The notes: generated by a model from the sequence alone, not told the origin. 35,759 bases of DNA from Deltaproteobacteria bacterium (GCA_023250635.1 JAHFAI010000021.1:1-35759); one strand, 5' to 3'; numbered from the stretch's first letter, positions 16,240 to 25,040 are shown. Translations and numbers: made by a program.

Positions 16240-16731
16240 GTGAATTTTACCGCAAAAAGCCGCTACGCCTTAAAAATCATGATGGATCTTGCCGATTTCA
16301 ATGGCGAAGGTCTGCAGCAACGGCAAAAAATCGCGGCGCGCCAGGGAATTTCCCCCGATTTTATGGATCACATCATGGCTCGTCTCCGAGCCCATGGTTT
16401 AGTGACAAGTATTCGTGGACGCCAAGGGGGCTTTCGCCTCGAAAAATCTCCGGACGAAATTAGTCTCTGGGATATTTTTTCGGCCGTTGAAGAGGGCTTA
16501 TTTCCGGTGCAGTGTGTGGAAGATAGCGGTTGTCAATTAGAAGCTCAGTGCATTGCCCACGATGCTTGGCTTGATGTGGCGCATATCATTCAGGTTGAGT
16601 TAGTCAAACGAAGTCTCGGTGACTTACTTAAAAAATGGCAGGATAAAAAAGACAAGCAGACTGCTTTTTCGCTCCTCCCCGCTCTCAAGCTTCAGGAAAA
16701 CAGTGAATGTCGAGGTCCGCGACGAGCATAA
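16240..16731 (+). CDS. Rrf2-family Fe-S-sensing regulator, IscR type
   Basis: A 163-residue Rrf2 protein. The N-terminal winged helix (NFTAKSRYALKIMMDLA, RQGISPDFMDHIMARLRAHGLV, RGRQGGFRL) binds DNA. Cys92, Cys98, Cys104 and His107 (QCVEDSGCQLEAQCIAH) reproduce the C-x5-C-x5-C-x2-H cluster-ligand pattern of IscR, even with the same residue numbers. It is therefore expected to carry a [2Fe-2S] cluster and to control suf transcription by cluster status. The start is GTG with AAAGGAA upstream. Its position at the end of the operon, in place of the usual first position, would give feedback through the operon itself. Confidence 0.9.
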   Translation: MNFTAKSRYALKIMMDLADFNGEGLQQRQKIAARQGISPDFMDHIMARLRAHGLVTSIRGRQGGFRLEKSPDEISLWDIFSAVEEGLFPVQCVEDSGCQLEAQCIAHDAWLDVAHIIQVELVKRSLGDLLKKWQDKKDKQTAFSLLPALKLQENSECRGPRRA

Positions 16732-16745
16732 AAGCAGCCCCCCTT

Positions 16746-18437
16746 TTAACGAGACTTCTCAAACACAACCCTGCCCCCAATAATAGTACGTAGCACCTGC
16801 ACCTGGGGAATTTCCTCCGTCGCTATAGTGCGCAGATCCCGGTCTAAAAGCACCAGATCAGCTAATTTTCCTGCTTCTATGCTGCCCCGCCGATGCTCAG
16901 CAAAGCTTGCATAAGCAGCTCCCGTGGTATAACCATGCAAGGCCTCTTCCACGCTAACTTTTTCCTCAGGGATTAAGCCCTGAGGGTGCTTGCCATCCTT
17001 GGTCGCCCTACTTACTGCAGCATGAATTCCCTCCAGGGGAGATGGGCGGGTGACAAACCAGTCGCTCCCTAAGGCCACCCTGGCACCGCTGGTTATCAGA
17101 GACTTCATGGGCCAGGAACTAGCGAGACGCTTTCTGCCAATAGCTTGTTCGGCCCATTGCCCATCATCGGCCAGATGTGACATTTGCAGGGAGGCGATTA
17201 CACCAAGGCGGGCAAAGCGGGGAATATCTTCGCTGGCAATATGCTGGGCATGTTCGATGCGAAAACGATGATCAGCCTGGGGTGAGTCCCGAGCCACTCG
17301 TTCAAACATATTCAACTGCTCGTGAATTGCGCGATCGCCAATAGCATGGACCATAACCTGCAAACCTGCTGCCGAGGCTTCACGGATATAGCCCGCCAAA
17401 ATCTCCGGATCCCAAATGAATTGGCCTCGATACCCCGGGGTATCCTCGTAGGCCTCATGCATTGCCGCGGTATGAGAACCCAGAGACCCATCGAGCATTG
17501 CTTTCAGGCAGCCGAGACGCAACCAATCATCACCGCCACCGTTTGCTTCCAGGTCATCTCTAAGGCGCCGCCAAGAGGCCAAGGGGAGAGCCGCACGAAT
17601 GCGGGTCTTCAGCAGGCCTTGGCGATGAAAGCGGCGGTACACCGCTAATTCTTCATAAGCGGCTTCCATATCTTCAGCAACAGCGTTAGCGCCTAAATTC
17701 TTAGGCCAGAGCCCGCAGGCACAGTCCACAGTCACCATGGTATGAACTTCCGTTACCCCATGGGCAGCCACATAGTTCATTGCCGCGTGTACTGCACGGT
17801 CGTTCTCCTCGCTACTGCGTCGGGGAATATGGCTGATTATCAGATTCTGAGCACTATCTTTAAAAACCCCACTTGGCTCGCCCTTTTCGTTGCGAACTAT
17901 CTCTCCTCCTCCTGGTGAGGGAGTGCTGCTGTTTATGCCAGCCAGCTTAAGCGCCAGGCTATTGGCTAAGGACATATGACCATCGAGGCGATTGAGCCAC
18001 ACGGGATGCAGGGGGGTGAGCGCATCAATCCAGGACTTATCGGGAAGGCTCCCCCCCCACTGCTGATGATCCCAGTCGCCCCCCATTATCCAGCTGCCAG
18101 GGGCAAGTTCTGCTGCTTTTTGGGCTATAGCCTGGGCAAAATCTGCGGGAGTTTTTACTTCGCGCAGCTGCACGGCGAGCAAACGCAGGCCCCCGTCTAA
18201 AAAATGACAGTGGCAATCACTAAAGCCAGGAACCACCATTCCCTGACGGGCATCAATTACGAGGGTAGCTTGATCACAGCGACTGAGCACGGTCAAAGAA
18301 TCGCCTACCAGGGCTATGTTCTCTCCGCGCACACCAATGGCGTCGGCAGCTAGGTCCTGGTGCTTAAGACCGGTCCACAGCTTGGCATGGATGATTGCCA
18401 GGGTAAAATTTTCTGCTGGCCAGGGGCTGCTCGACAC
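16746..18437 (-). CDS. YtcJ-type metal-dependent amidohydrolase
   Basis: A 563-residue member of the amidohydrolase-3/YtcJ family. The metal site is visible in order: SDCHCHF (HxH), the LKAMLDGSLGSHT lysine region, VMVHAIGDRAIHE, FRIEHAQHI and the late Asp in ALGSDWFV. The C-terminal beta-sandwich (GSIEAGKLADLVLLDRDL) closes the fold. No signal peptide is present. The family hydrolyses C-N bonds of varied small substrates, and the substrate here is not predictable. The start is GTG with AGGAG five bases ahead, 18 bases after the propeller-protein stop. It converges on the iscR-like gene. Confidence 0.88.
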   Translation of the reverse strand: MSSSPWPAENFTLAIIHAKLWTGLKHQDLAADAIGVRGENIALVGDSLTVLSRCDQATLVIDARQGMVVPGFSDCHCHFLDGGLRLLAVQLREVKTPADFAQAIAQKAAELAPGSWIMGGDWDHQQWGGSLPDKSWIDALTPLHPVWLNRLDGHMSLANSLALKLAGINSSTPSPGGGEIVRNEKGEPSGVFKDSAQNLIISHIPRRSSEENDRAVHAAMNYVAAHGVTEVHTMVTVDCACGLWPKNLGANAVAEDMEAAYEELAVYRRFHRQGLLKTRIRAALPLASWRRLRDDLEANGGGDDWLRLGCLKAMLDGSLGSHTAAMHEAYEDTPGYRGQFIWDPEILAGYIREASAAGLQVMVHAIGDRAIHEQLNMFERVARDSPQADHRFRIEHAQHIASEDIPRFARLGVIASLQMSHLADDGQWAEQAIGRKRLASSWPMKSLITSGARVALGSDWFVTRPSPLEGIHAAVSRATKDGKHPQGLIPEEKVSVEEALHGYTTGAAYASFAEHRRGSIEAGKLADLVLLDRDLRTIATEEIPQVQVLRTIIGGRVVFEKSR

Positions 18438-18455
18438 GGAGACTCCTTAGACTTA

Positions 18456-20099
18456 CTAGCGTTGATAAACAGCGCCGGAGTACGTCGCATCCCCATCTTT
18501 ATGCCAAAGCAGTACCTTACCGTCAGCCATAAATTCAGGGAAACTAAAGCGCGAAATAGCCGAGTCCGGCAAGATGCTCAATTGTCGGTGCTGGCGATCG
18601 TAAATAAAAGCCTCGCTTACCAAGAGTTGTTTAAATGACGAGATTTCACCCGCATAACGGGAGTCGAGGGAAACTCCGGTAAAGCTAATCTTTTGATCAT
18701 CATAGCTAAAGGTCGCCTTCCAGGTCCAAAAACCCAGATTGACGAGTGGCGTGCAGGTATCATCCGCGTTGAGCTTGACGATTTGGCGATCGTTATTGTC
18801 TTGAATAAGAGTCAAAGTAGTACCGCCAAAACGCGAAATAAACGGCGTAGCATTGGTGGCCATATTGGTGCAAATCCGATGCTCGGGACCAAGAGGACGA
18901 ACATCTCCACTGGCAAAATCTATGGAGTAGTCCTGAACCTTTAAATCCATCATGCGAGTAATCACCCGATAATGGGAGCGTCCATTCTTACTGGGCAGAA
19001 CTGAAACTGCTGGATACCAAGCATTGCTGATTTCATGATCAACAAAAAAGGGCTCCCCATGATGAAGACCACGAAAGGTAAGCTGATGATCCTCGTTGAT
19101 CATCAGTAGCAATTTGCCGTCGGCACTTGCATAGGGGGAATTCACCTTATCCCAGCTGCGAACTATAGCGCCGCTACTGATATTAAAGAGATGTACCGCT
19201 GGGGTCGGGCGGGTGGAAAATATCAGGATCTCCTCTCGTGAATTAGGCAGACTACGAATAAATTTAACATCAAGGGCACGAGGAAAGGTTATTTTCTGGG
19301 TGATCTGATAGGGAGAAGTCCCCTGGTCAAGGGAGCCAAAATTCGGGCGACGATGGATTTTTGTTTGCTCTCTTAGACTGACCTGAGGAGTGGGATGATG
19401 GAGAATTTTCTCAAAGGCGAGCTCGATTTCGTGCTCACCGCGAGCCCCGAGCAGGGGCCGGCCAATTATTTTGCCATTTTGATAGAGAATCGAGGCAGGA
19501 AAATGATCAAACATTCCGCGATAAATTAACTCGAGACTTTCGATTTTTTTGATGCCCGGATGTAATGCCTGCAAGCGTTTAAAATCTTCATCGCTGATGG
19601 TGGAATCCGTCAATAAAGTAATGGCGAGATGGTATTGCTTGGCATGATCAATTACCCCAGCTAAAGCAACTTCTGATAAGGGATGAGCGGGAGAAATCGT
19701 ATACAGTACCCCCGCCTGATTCGTGGCCATGAGCTGGTGAAGATCTGCATCGCTAAAGCCCTCAAGACCGCGGGGAAAACTACGAAGAATCTGGCTGTCC
19801 TGACGCCGGCAATGCCTGTCCCAGGACGAGGTCAGCGTGCGAGAGGGGCTTACCTGGCGCACTTCATCAAGCAAGCCTCGGGCAAAACGCAGCTCAAGCC
19901 ATTGGCCTAGCTGATTGGTAGGCAGAGCATTGATCACCTCATGCCGACCTTCGGGAGGCAGGGGAAATAGTGCTCGTTCGCTCACTTGCTGAGCAACAAG
20001 CTGGCTGAGAAAATATTTTTTTTGCGCCACACACGGGGGAAAGGCCACCGCGAGCTTAGCCATAGTCATGAGGAAAAGCACGATGGTGGCGACTTTCAT
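18456..20099 (-). CDS. Exported protein with thioredoxin-like domain and beta-propeller
   Basis: A 547-residue exported protein: a signal peptide (MKVATIVLFLMTMAKLAVAFPPC), a helical region to about residue 120, a segment of about 125-220 whose strands and FPASILYQNGKIIGRPLLG end resemble a thioredoxin fold with the cis-proline loop, and a C-terminal half of repeated short blades (YASADGKLLLMINED, TWKATFSYDDQKISFTG, FPEFMADGKVLLWHKDGD) typical of TolB/PD40-like propellers. No CxxC redox pair is seen, so the thioredoxin-like part is probably not an oxidoreductase. The domain call is by pattern only. It sits between the Tim44-like gene and the amidohydrolase and is probably co-transcribed with them. 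Confidence 0.65.
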   Translation of the reverse strand: MKVATIVLFLMTMAKLAVAFPPCVAQKKYFLSQLVAQQVSERALFPLPPEGRHEVINALPTNQLGQWLELRFARGLLDEVRQVSPSRTLTSSWDRHCRRQDSQILRSFPRGLEGFSDADLHQLMATNQAGVLYTISPAHPLSEVALAGVIDHAKQYHLAITLLTDSTISDEDFKRLQALHPGIKKIESLELIYRGMFDHFPASILYQNGKIIGRPLLGARGEHEIELAFEKILHHPTPQVSLREQTKIHRRPNFGSLDQGTSPYQITQKITFPRALDVKFIRSLPNSREEILIFSTRPTPAVHLFNISSGAIVRSWDKVNSPYASADGKLLLMINEDHQLTFRGLHHGEPFFVDHEISNAWYPAVSVLPSKNGRSHYRVITRMMDLKVQDYSIDFASGDVRPLGPEHRICTNMATNATPFISRFGGTTLTLIQDNNDRQIVKLNADDTCTPLVNLGFWTWKATFSYDDQKISFTGVSLDSRYAGEISSFKQLLVSEAFIYDRQHRQLSILPDSAISRFSFPEFMADGKVLLWHKDGDATYSGAVYQR

Positions 20100-20166
20100 A
20101 GAATTAGCTCCCTTTTGTATTGCTCTCCCCCCGAGTAAATTTTATTAGCAAAGCGCCGTCAATAGT

Positions 20167-21042
20167 CTATTTGCAGGAGCTACCACAGGATTTTGCTTCT
20201 TCAGGGGCTATGCCTGCTAGCTGCCATTGTTCCGAACCAAGGGATTTTTCAAAGGTCCAAAATTCCGCAAAGGGATGGGGATGGTGAGGATCACCCTCGA
20301 GCAGAGCACCGCTTCGTTCATCAACCATGTAATCGATAATCCGCGCTGCAATCCGTACATAAGAAAAATCGCTTGAATCCTCGTTCCAACTATGCATCAC
20401 CGTTATGCGTTCACAGCTGATATTTTCAAGACGATTGAGATGCCCGAGCGCTTTCATCCTATCAAGATCTTGCTGAAGCTCTTCGGCCAGAAGTGGGCGT
20501 AGCTGTCCGCTTAGCGCAGCGAGACTACGGCTGCTCCAGGCTTCTTGAAAACCCATAAAAATACCCTCGACTTCTTCGCTGCTAATCCCCGCTATCGGCG
20601 CTGGAGTAGCAGCCGAGCTTGCCCTACGCCAAGGCTGGGGGGCCGAGTTTCTACGGCGTTTCCACCAGAAAAAACCCAAAATAATTACTCCGGCAAGCAG
20701 CATAAAATCTAAACCAGGAATAGTTCCCCCAAAGCCAAAATGGCGAAGCGCCATGCTCAGCAGCATTCCCCCTGCCAAAGCGCTACCAAAACCCATAAGG
20801 GGATTACTACGCTGCCGCTGCGGCGGTACCGAGTGGGGTGGGGGGGGGGCTGGTGGATTTACCCGTGCAGGAGCAAAACGAGAACGAGGGGCTCCTCCTC
20901 CCCCCGAGGATCGTCCCACCCCGCGTCCACCCCCAAAGCGGGCTTCTACCGTGCTGAGAGGGGGGAGGGCTGTAGCGAGCAAGAATGCGGTAACGACAAA
21001 TTGCAGAACACGAAGGCTTGTTCGAGAAAATATTTGGCCCAT
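20167..21042 (-). CDS. Tim44-like domain protein, membrane-anchored
   Basis: A 291-residue protein. A signal-like N-terminus (about 1-35) is followed by a Gly-rich FGGGRGVGRSSGGGG and a Pro-rich linker, two hydrophobic segments (about 83-100 and 110-127, ending in WWKRRR), and a C-terminal Tim44-like domain (about 150-285) with EEVEGIFMGFQEAWSSR and the pattern FWTFEKS near the end. The order of Gly-rich leader, membrane segments and Tim44 domain is common in proteobacteria; function is poorly known, perhaps lipid or membrane-protein binding. It is probably the first gene of a three-gene leftward run; the SD is weak. Confidence 0.8.
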   Translation of the reverse strand: MGQIFSRTSLRVLQFVVTAFLLATALPPLSTVEARFGGGRGVGRSSGGGGAPRSRFAPARVNPPAPPPPHSVPPQRQRSNPLMGFGSALAGGMLLSMALRHFGFGGTIPGLDFMLLAGVIILGFFWWKRRRNSAPQPWRRASSAATPAPIAGISSEEVEGIFMGFQEAWSSRSLAALSGQLRPLLAEELQQDLDRMKALGHLNRLENISCERITVMHSWNEDSSDFSYVRIAARIIDYMVDERSGALLEGDPHHPHPFAEFWTFEKSLGSEQWQLAGIAPEEAKSCGSSCK

Positions 21043-21183
21043 GGATTTGTTCCGAATTAAAGGCGAATCGCGACCGTTTCTAGCCCTGTGCTAAATCCAG
21101 CCGTCTATAGGTTCTTGAGTACTTTTCCTAGTTTTGTCAATATTATTTAGGTCTTTCACAAAAATCTTTCACAAGGACAGTCT

Positions 21184-21744
21184 ATGAAAATCATCGGTTT
21201 TTCTCTTTTCTTGCTTTTTGCTCCACTGCTACTGGCTTCAGCTGAGAGTAATAACGAGGTGGATTGGCAATTTCAGTTTGTAAGCGATCAGATCACTTCC
21301 GATGGACAGGATTTTCAAAACCTTCAGCCTCTAGTAAAAATACTCAGCGAGCCTGAGGGAAATCGCCTGCACTCGATCCTCTTAGAGGTGGATGGCAATG
21401 GTAATATCCTAGGATTTTCGCGCCAAAGCTCAACTGACCAGCAAAACTTTTTTATGCATGACCTTATCAAAGGAGAGGTGGTCTTGGCCACGGCTAGTGG
21501 ACGTAATGTCTTGCTGCTTTCCTGCCACGGCTGCACTGCCACGAGCGGGGGAGCCCTAGTCATGCGCTACCTGCACAATGGTATTTTTGATACGTACCAC
21601 CATTTTAGCATGCAGCTAAGAAAAACTAACGACCAATGGCAGCTATTTACGAGCAATAGCACCTTGATCCATCAGTTGCAATTGGTGACTAACACAGTCT
21701 TTGGCAAAACAGTTGGTATCGAAAAAATCCGCGTTAATCCGTAG
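21184..21744 (+). CDS. Small exported protein of unknown function
   Basis: A 186-residue protein with a signal peptide (MKIIGFSLFLLFAPLLLASA). The mature part is predicted mostly as beta strand; the only cysteines are in LLSCHGCTATSG, a CxxC with an intervening His that could bind metal or form a disulfide. No family recognised. AAGGA lies six bases before the ATG. It is divergent from the Tim44-like gene and ends three bases before a large palindromic repeat. Confidence 0.7.
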   Translation: MKIIGFSLFLLFAPLLLASAESNNEVDWQFQFVSDQITSDGQDFQNLQPLVKILSEPEGNRLHSILLEVDGNGNILGFSRQSSTDQQNFFMHDLIKGEVVLATASGRNVLLLSCHGCTATSGGALVMRYLHNGIFDTYHHFSMQLRKTNDQWQLFTSNSTLIHQLQLVTNTVFGKTVGIEKIRVNP

Positions 21745-21747
21745 TTA

Positions 21748-21892
21748 GGCCGTGGTGCGAAAGCGCCACGGCCGTGTCCTGAGGAGCAAAGCGACGAAGG
21801 ATCTGTCACGTGATATCCGGATGTTATGTGAAAGATCCTTCCTCACTGCGTTCGTCAGGACACGGCGCTGGCGCTTTCGCGCCAGCGCCGTG
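21748..21892. repeat. Composite palindromic repeat element (REP/MITE-like)
   Basis: Three nested parts. Hairpin 1 (21748-21773) has 11-bp arms with one G-T pair and a GAAA loop. The central arms (21771-21804 and 21833-21866) are complementary at 28 of 34 positions around a 28-base loop. Hairpin 2 (21861-21892) has perfect 14-bp arms and reads GAAA in the loop on the minus strand. The core CGAAGGATCT with TCCTGA resembles a palindromic repeat I recall as widespread in bacterial genomes (TCCTGAGCGAAGCGAAGGAT type). There is no open frame inside. It lies directly after a stop codon and may also terminate or stabilise transcripts. Confidence 0.8.
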
Positions 21893-21909
21893 TTACGATC
21901 TCCTTTTAG

Positions 21910-21938
21910 TTGACGCTGCGCAGCAAAAAGATCATGGT
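21910..21938 (+). promoter_or_regulatory. Possible promoter with a palindrome in the spacer
   Basis: TTGACG (21910-21915), a 17-base spacer and CATGGT (21933-21938) lie upstream of the ATG at 21987. The spacer contains the perfect palindrome GCTGCGCAGC (21915-21924), an operator-like position. The -10 is weak. Confidence 0.3.
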
Positions 21939-21986
21939 AGAAAAAATTAAGACCTTTAAATTTTCCTCTACTACAAAAGGATCTGC

Positions 21987-22529
21987 ATGATGAAGCACCC
22001 TCGTCTCATTGCTTTACTCGTTGGCATTCTCTGGACAGGACTGGCGGGAGCCCACAGCCTCGTAAGTATTTCTTCGCCCAAAAATACCTCATTAAAGAAG
22101 TTTGCTGCTCGTGTACAAAAAATCAACCACTCTGACCTTGCTAACACGGCTGCCGCTTCTTACCAGGTGCGCGCGATCTCACCAGCTCGCAAACCTGGAG
22201 AAAGTGTGGGGGCTCTTTATCAACGTATTCTTAAATATTCATTACATCGCGACCACCCCATCACCGGTGATGAACAAGGATATGGCTTCCGTGAAATAAA
22301 AAATCAGGACGAACTAGAAGCCGAAATCGCTCGTCTCGCGAACCTGTATTCCGGTAGGCATTTAGCTGTGCTAAAAGAAGTTCTAACAAGCGCTCTGAAT
22401 ACCCAGTTGCTCGTGTTGGTCGGTCTCGGTTCTGGCAATAATACTGTAGCAGATATCATCGCCGTAGTTGATGTAAAGAACAAGCAGTTTTCCTACTTTC
22501 TCTACAGTAATTTTGGCAGTGACAATTAA
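21987..22529 (+). CDS. Small exported protein of unknown function
   Basis: A 180-residue protein with a signal peptide (MMKHPRLIALLVGILWTGLAGA). The mature portion has no cysteine and ends with a hydrophobic segment (LLVLVGLGSG, ADIIAVVDV) probably in strands. I do not recognise a family. AAAGGAT precedes two adjacent ATG codons (21987 and 21990), either of which could be used. Its stop overlaps the stop of convergent coaD. Confidence 0.68.
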   Translation: MMKHPRLIALLVGILWTGLAGAHSLVSISSPKNTSLKKFAARVQKINHSDLANTAAASYQVRAISPARKPGESVGALYQRILKYSLHRDHPITGDEQGYGFREIKNQDELEAEIARLANLYSGRHLAVLKEVLTSALNTQLLVLVGLGSGNNTVADIIAVVDVKNKQFSYFLYSNFGSDN

Positions 22530-23008
22530 GACATCACAAATTTTTTCTTAAGTTCATCATTTATCATCGCCGGCACCAGCTTGGTTACATCTCCACCGAG
22601 AGCTGCTACTTCGCGTACCAGGCTCGAAGAAACGTGACTTAAGCTCTGCTTCGTTGGCACAAACACGGTTTCTAATTGCGCATCCAGGGTACGATTCATC
22701 ATCGCCATTTGCATTTCGTAGACATAATCTGCTTCCGTGCGCAGACCCCGCACCAAAACATTTACTTTATGCTGACGAGCAAAGTCGATGGCCAAGCCTG
22801 AAAACACCTCTACCTTCACCTTAGCAAGACCCTTACAGCTCGTTTGCACCTGAAAAAAGCGCTCGCCCTCACTAAAACAATGAATCTTACTCCCCTGCTT
22901 GCTAATTCCCACTATAAGCAAATCAAAAATTTTACTTACCCTGGTGATTACATCCAGATGTCCTAAGGTCATGGGATCAAAAGAACCTAAATAAGCCGCA
23001 ACGATCAT
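22526..23008 (-). CDS. coaD: Phosphopantetheine adenylyltransferase CoaD
   Basis: A 160-residue nucleotidyltransferase, the normal CoaD length. GSFDPMTLGHLDVI carries the (T/H)xGH nucleotide-binding motif, RGLRTEADYVYEMQMAMMNR is the CoaD-specific segment and SHVSSSLVREVAALGGDV is the ISSTxxR-type motif. It catalyses the step from 4'-phosphopantetheine to dephospho-CoA. It overlaps rsmD by four bases, the common rsmD-coaD arrangement, and is preceded by AAGGAAAA. Confidence 0.96.
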   Translation of the reverse strand: MIVAAYLGSFDPMTLGHLDVITRVSKIFDLLIVGISKQGSKIHCFSEGERFFQVQTSCKGLAKVKVEVFSGLAIDFARQHKVNVLVRGLRTEADYVYEMQMAMMNRTLDAQLETVFVPTKQSLSHVSSSLVREVAALGGDVTKLVPAMINDELKKKFVMS

Positions 23009-23640
23009 TCGATCTTTTCCTTAAATTCGTAAAAATAAATAGTTGCTTTTCCGTATTCCCGAGATTTCAGCAGGAGCCAGCTTGGCTGATAATTTGCAAA
23101 ATTTGCAAAGAGAGCAGCTACCGCTTCTGCATCTTCGCTAGCTGCTTCGATCACCAGCAGCACTGAGCGCTGTATTTTGAGCCGCAAAAATTCCTCCAAC
23201 AAGGCCTTGCTAAAGGCTAGGGCTGGAGCTCCATAAGGAGGATCGGCAAAAATGATGACCTCATCATCCGCCGGATATTCCGCCAAATGTTTAAGTAGAA
23301 ACTTAAGACTGCGTTCAGCTTTTTGTCGAACCACCACCCAGTGTTGCCCAGCAATATCTTGCGCCTTTAAGCGCCGGGCTACTTCCTGGAGATTCTGTTC
23401 TATCGCTGCCCCAGCCTCGCTACTTTGATCTACCAAGTAACATTCTCGACACCCACGACTAATCGCCTCAAGGCCCATCGCCCCTGAACCCGCAAAAAAA
23501 TCTATAAATAAAGCCCCGTCGAGACGCTCGCTCAGCATCTGCATTATCGCTTCGCGGGCCTTGGCAGCAGTGGGGCGGGTAAGCTCACCTTTGGGACTCT
23601 GAATTTTCATTCCGCGGCAACTGCCGGCTATAATTTGCAT
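23005..23640 (-). CDS. rsmD: 16S rRNA (guanine-966-N2)-methyltransferase RsmD
   Basis: A 211-residue Rossmann-fold methyltransferase. IIAGSCRGMKIQSP at the start, DFFAGSGAMGLEAISRG for SAM binding and ADPPYG as the catalytic DPPY motif are diagnostic. It modifies G966 of 16S rRNA in the 30S subunit. It is followed by coaD with a four-base overlap; SD AAGGAAG. Confidence 0.95.
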   Translation of the reverse strand: MQIIAGSCRGMKIQSPKGELTRPTAAKAREAIMQMLSERLDGALFIDFFAGSGAMGLEAISRGCRECYLVDQSSEAGAAIEQNLQEVARRLKAQDIAGQHWVVVRQKAERSLKFLLKHLAEYPADDEVIIFADPPYGAPALAFSKALLEEFLRLKIQRSVLLVIEAASEDAEAVAALFANFANYQPSWLLLKSREYGKATIYFYEFKEKIE

Positions 23641-23693
23641 GCTGCTTCCTTACGACACTAGTATGCACATATGCACCGCCTGGAGTATAGCTC

Positions 23694-25040
23694 CTAGTAC
23701 TGCCCAATAGCAAAGGGAGCGAGCATTTTGATCTTGGCGTGAAATTTATTTTGAATTTCCTGCCATTTTTTTTGCAAGAGCTCGCTATCCAGCTTTGAGC
23801 CCTTGATCAAGCCCCGTACAAACTCGATATTTTTTTCTCGAAAGACGCTTTTATTATGTTCAAAATATTTTACCTCAGCCGGATGAAGATCAAAATTGGC
23901 AAACCAGGGACCACCAAAGAAAACCTCAAAAAAGCTCCCCTTGCGATCAAGCCAACGCGCGAAACGGTTTTTGTATAGAGGTACCGAAATAGGTGAAACC
24001 AAATCTTCGGCCATCGCCTCATTGAAGGCCAAAAATTCTAAAATCAGAGCAAACATTCCCGTTTTATGCCGCCCCCCCTTGCAATGAATCAAGATGGGCC
24101 AGGGGGCATCTATTATATTTTCTAAGGACTGCAGAAAATCCATGGTATTGCCGCTTAGCTGGCGTTTTTCGGCGAGGCTGCGATCGATACCGAGATCTTT
24201 ACGTACCTCGGCATCGGGAATAAATTTTAGCAGGGTTTTTTCTTCGTAGACATTACCATGGTCAGGATCAGTTTCAATTATCTTGCTGGGATCGGTACCA
24301 TCCATATACACCACGAGTTTTCTCTCGTAGGCATAGGTATGGAGAAAAGTCATACCGCGTTTTTTTGTTTCGGCTAATTCCTGGAGATTATAATCACCCC
24401 CAGCTCCACCGTAGCCCATCACGTGAATACTGGCGATGGATTGGAGACCAGGAAGATTAGCCTGTGCGAGTTCCTCGCTAATTTTCTTGATCCCATTCAC
24501 TCCCAAAGCCTTTGAGCGATACACCAAGCCCTCAAGCACCACCGCAAAATTATATTTTTCCAGTCTATTTTTGATCATATCGCTGCTTACCGCATAAACG
24601 GCACGATAGCGGTGAGCATCCTGAGCGGTAATTATTTGATGGCCATTACATTTAGGATCATCGGCCTTATAAGCCTTGATGGATTTTACTTGGGTAAAAT
24701 ACAGAGAGCGGGGGTGGTGACTAGCAGCAAATTGTCGATAGCAAGCTCGGGCTAAATCGAGGGGCTTGCTTTCCAAGAGGTATAGCGCTTTTTTGCTTAC
24801 GACAATATCAGAAAAAGTTGCCTGTTTATGCTGTTCTGCCAGCTCAGTGGTACTAGTCCACAAACCACGAATATTCTCTCCAGGCAAATCTTCAAGCTGA
24901 TACTCTTCTTCCTTGCTACCAAAACTCAGTTCACAAATGATTTTGGTGGCGGAATGCTCCCCATCATCGTGGCCGTACAGTAAAGATGCCGACATGAAAC
25001 AAATGCACCACAGTATTCTGTTTGCCAGAACTATGTTCAT
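23694..25040 (-). CDS. Exported tyrosine-phosphatase-like protein with altered active site
   Basis: A 448-residue exported protein (signal peptide MNIVLANRILWCICFMSASLLYG). The segment WPILIHCKGGRHKTGM matches the P-loop of cysteine phosphatases (HCx5R), with Cys320 in place but Lys326 (codon AAA) where the invariant Arg should be. A region with MTFLHTYAYERKLVVYMDG and FLQSLENIIDAPWP precedes it as in dual-specificity types. Without the Arg, catalysis is expected to be weak or lost, although phosphate binding might remain. It lies between the fused E1 gene and rsmD; the start is supported only by a weak GGTGAG. Confidence 0.7.
   Translation of the reverse strand: MNIVLANRILWCICFMSASLLYGHDDGEHSATKIICELSFGSKEEEYQLEDLPGENIRGLWTSTTELAEQHKQATFSDIVVSKKALYLLESKPLDLARACYRQFAASHHPRSLYFTQVKSIKAYKADDPKCNGHQIITAQDAHRYRAVYAVSSDMIKNRLEKYNFAVVLEGLVYRSKALGVNGIKKISEELAQANLPGLQSIASIHVMGYGGAGGDYNLQELAETKKRGMTFLHTYAYERKLVVYMDGTDPSKIIETDPDHGNVYEEKTLLKFIPDAEVRKDLGIDRSLAEKRQLSGNTMDFLQSLENIIDAPWPILIHCKGGRHKTGMFALILEFLAFNEAMAEDLVSPISVPLYKNRFARWLDRKGSFFEVFFGGPWFANFDLHPAEVKYFEHNKSVFREKNIEFVRGLIKGSKLDSELLQKKWQEIQNKFHAKIKMLAPFAIGQY

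Noticed and set aside
20740-21094. Plus-strand frames of 106 and 113 codons opposite the Tim44-like gene
   Set aside because: They arise from the G/C-rich strand of the Gly/Pro repeats in that gene and have no supporting features.
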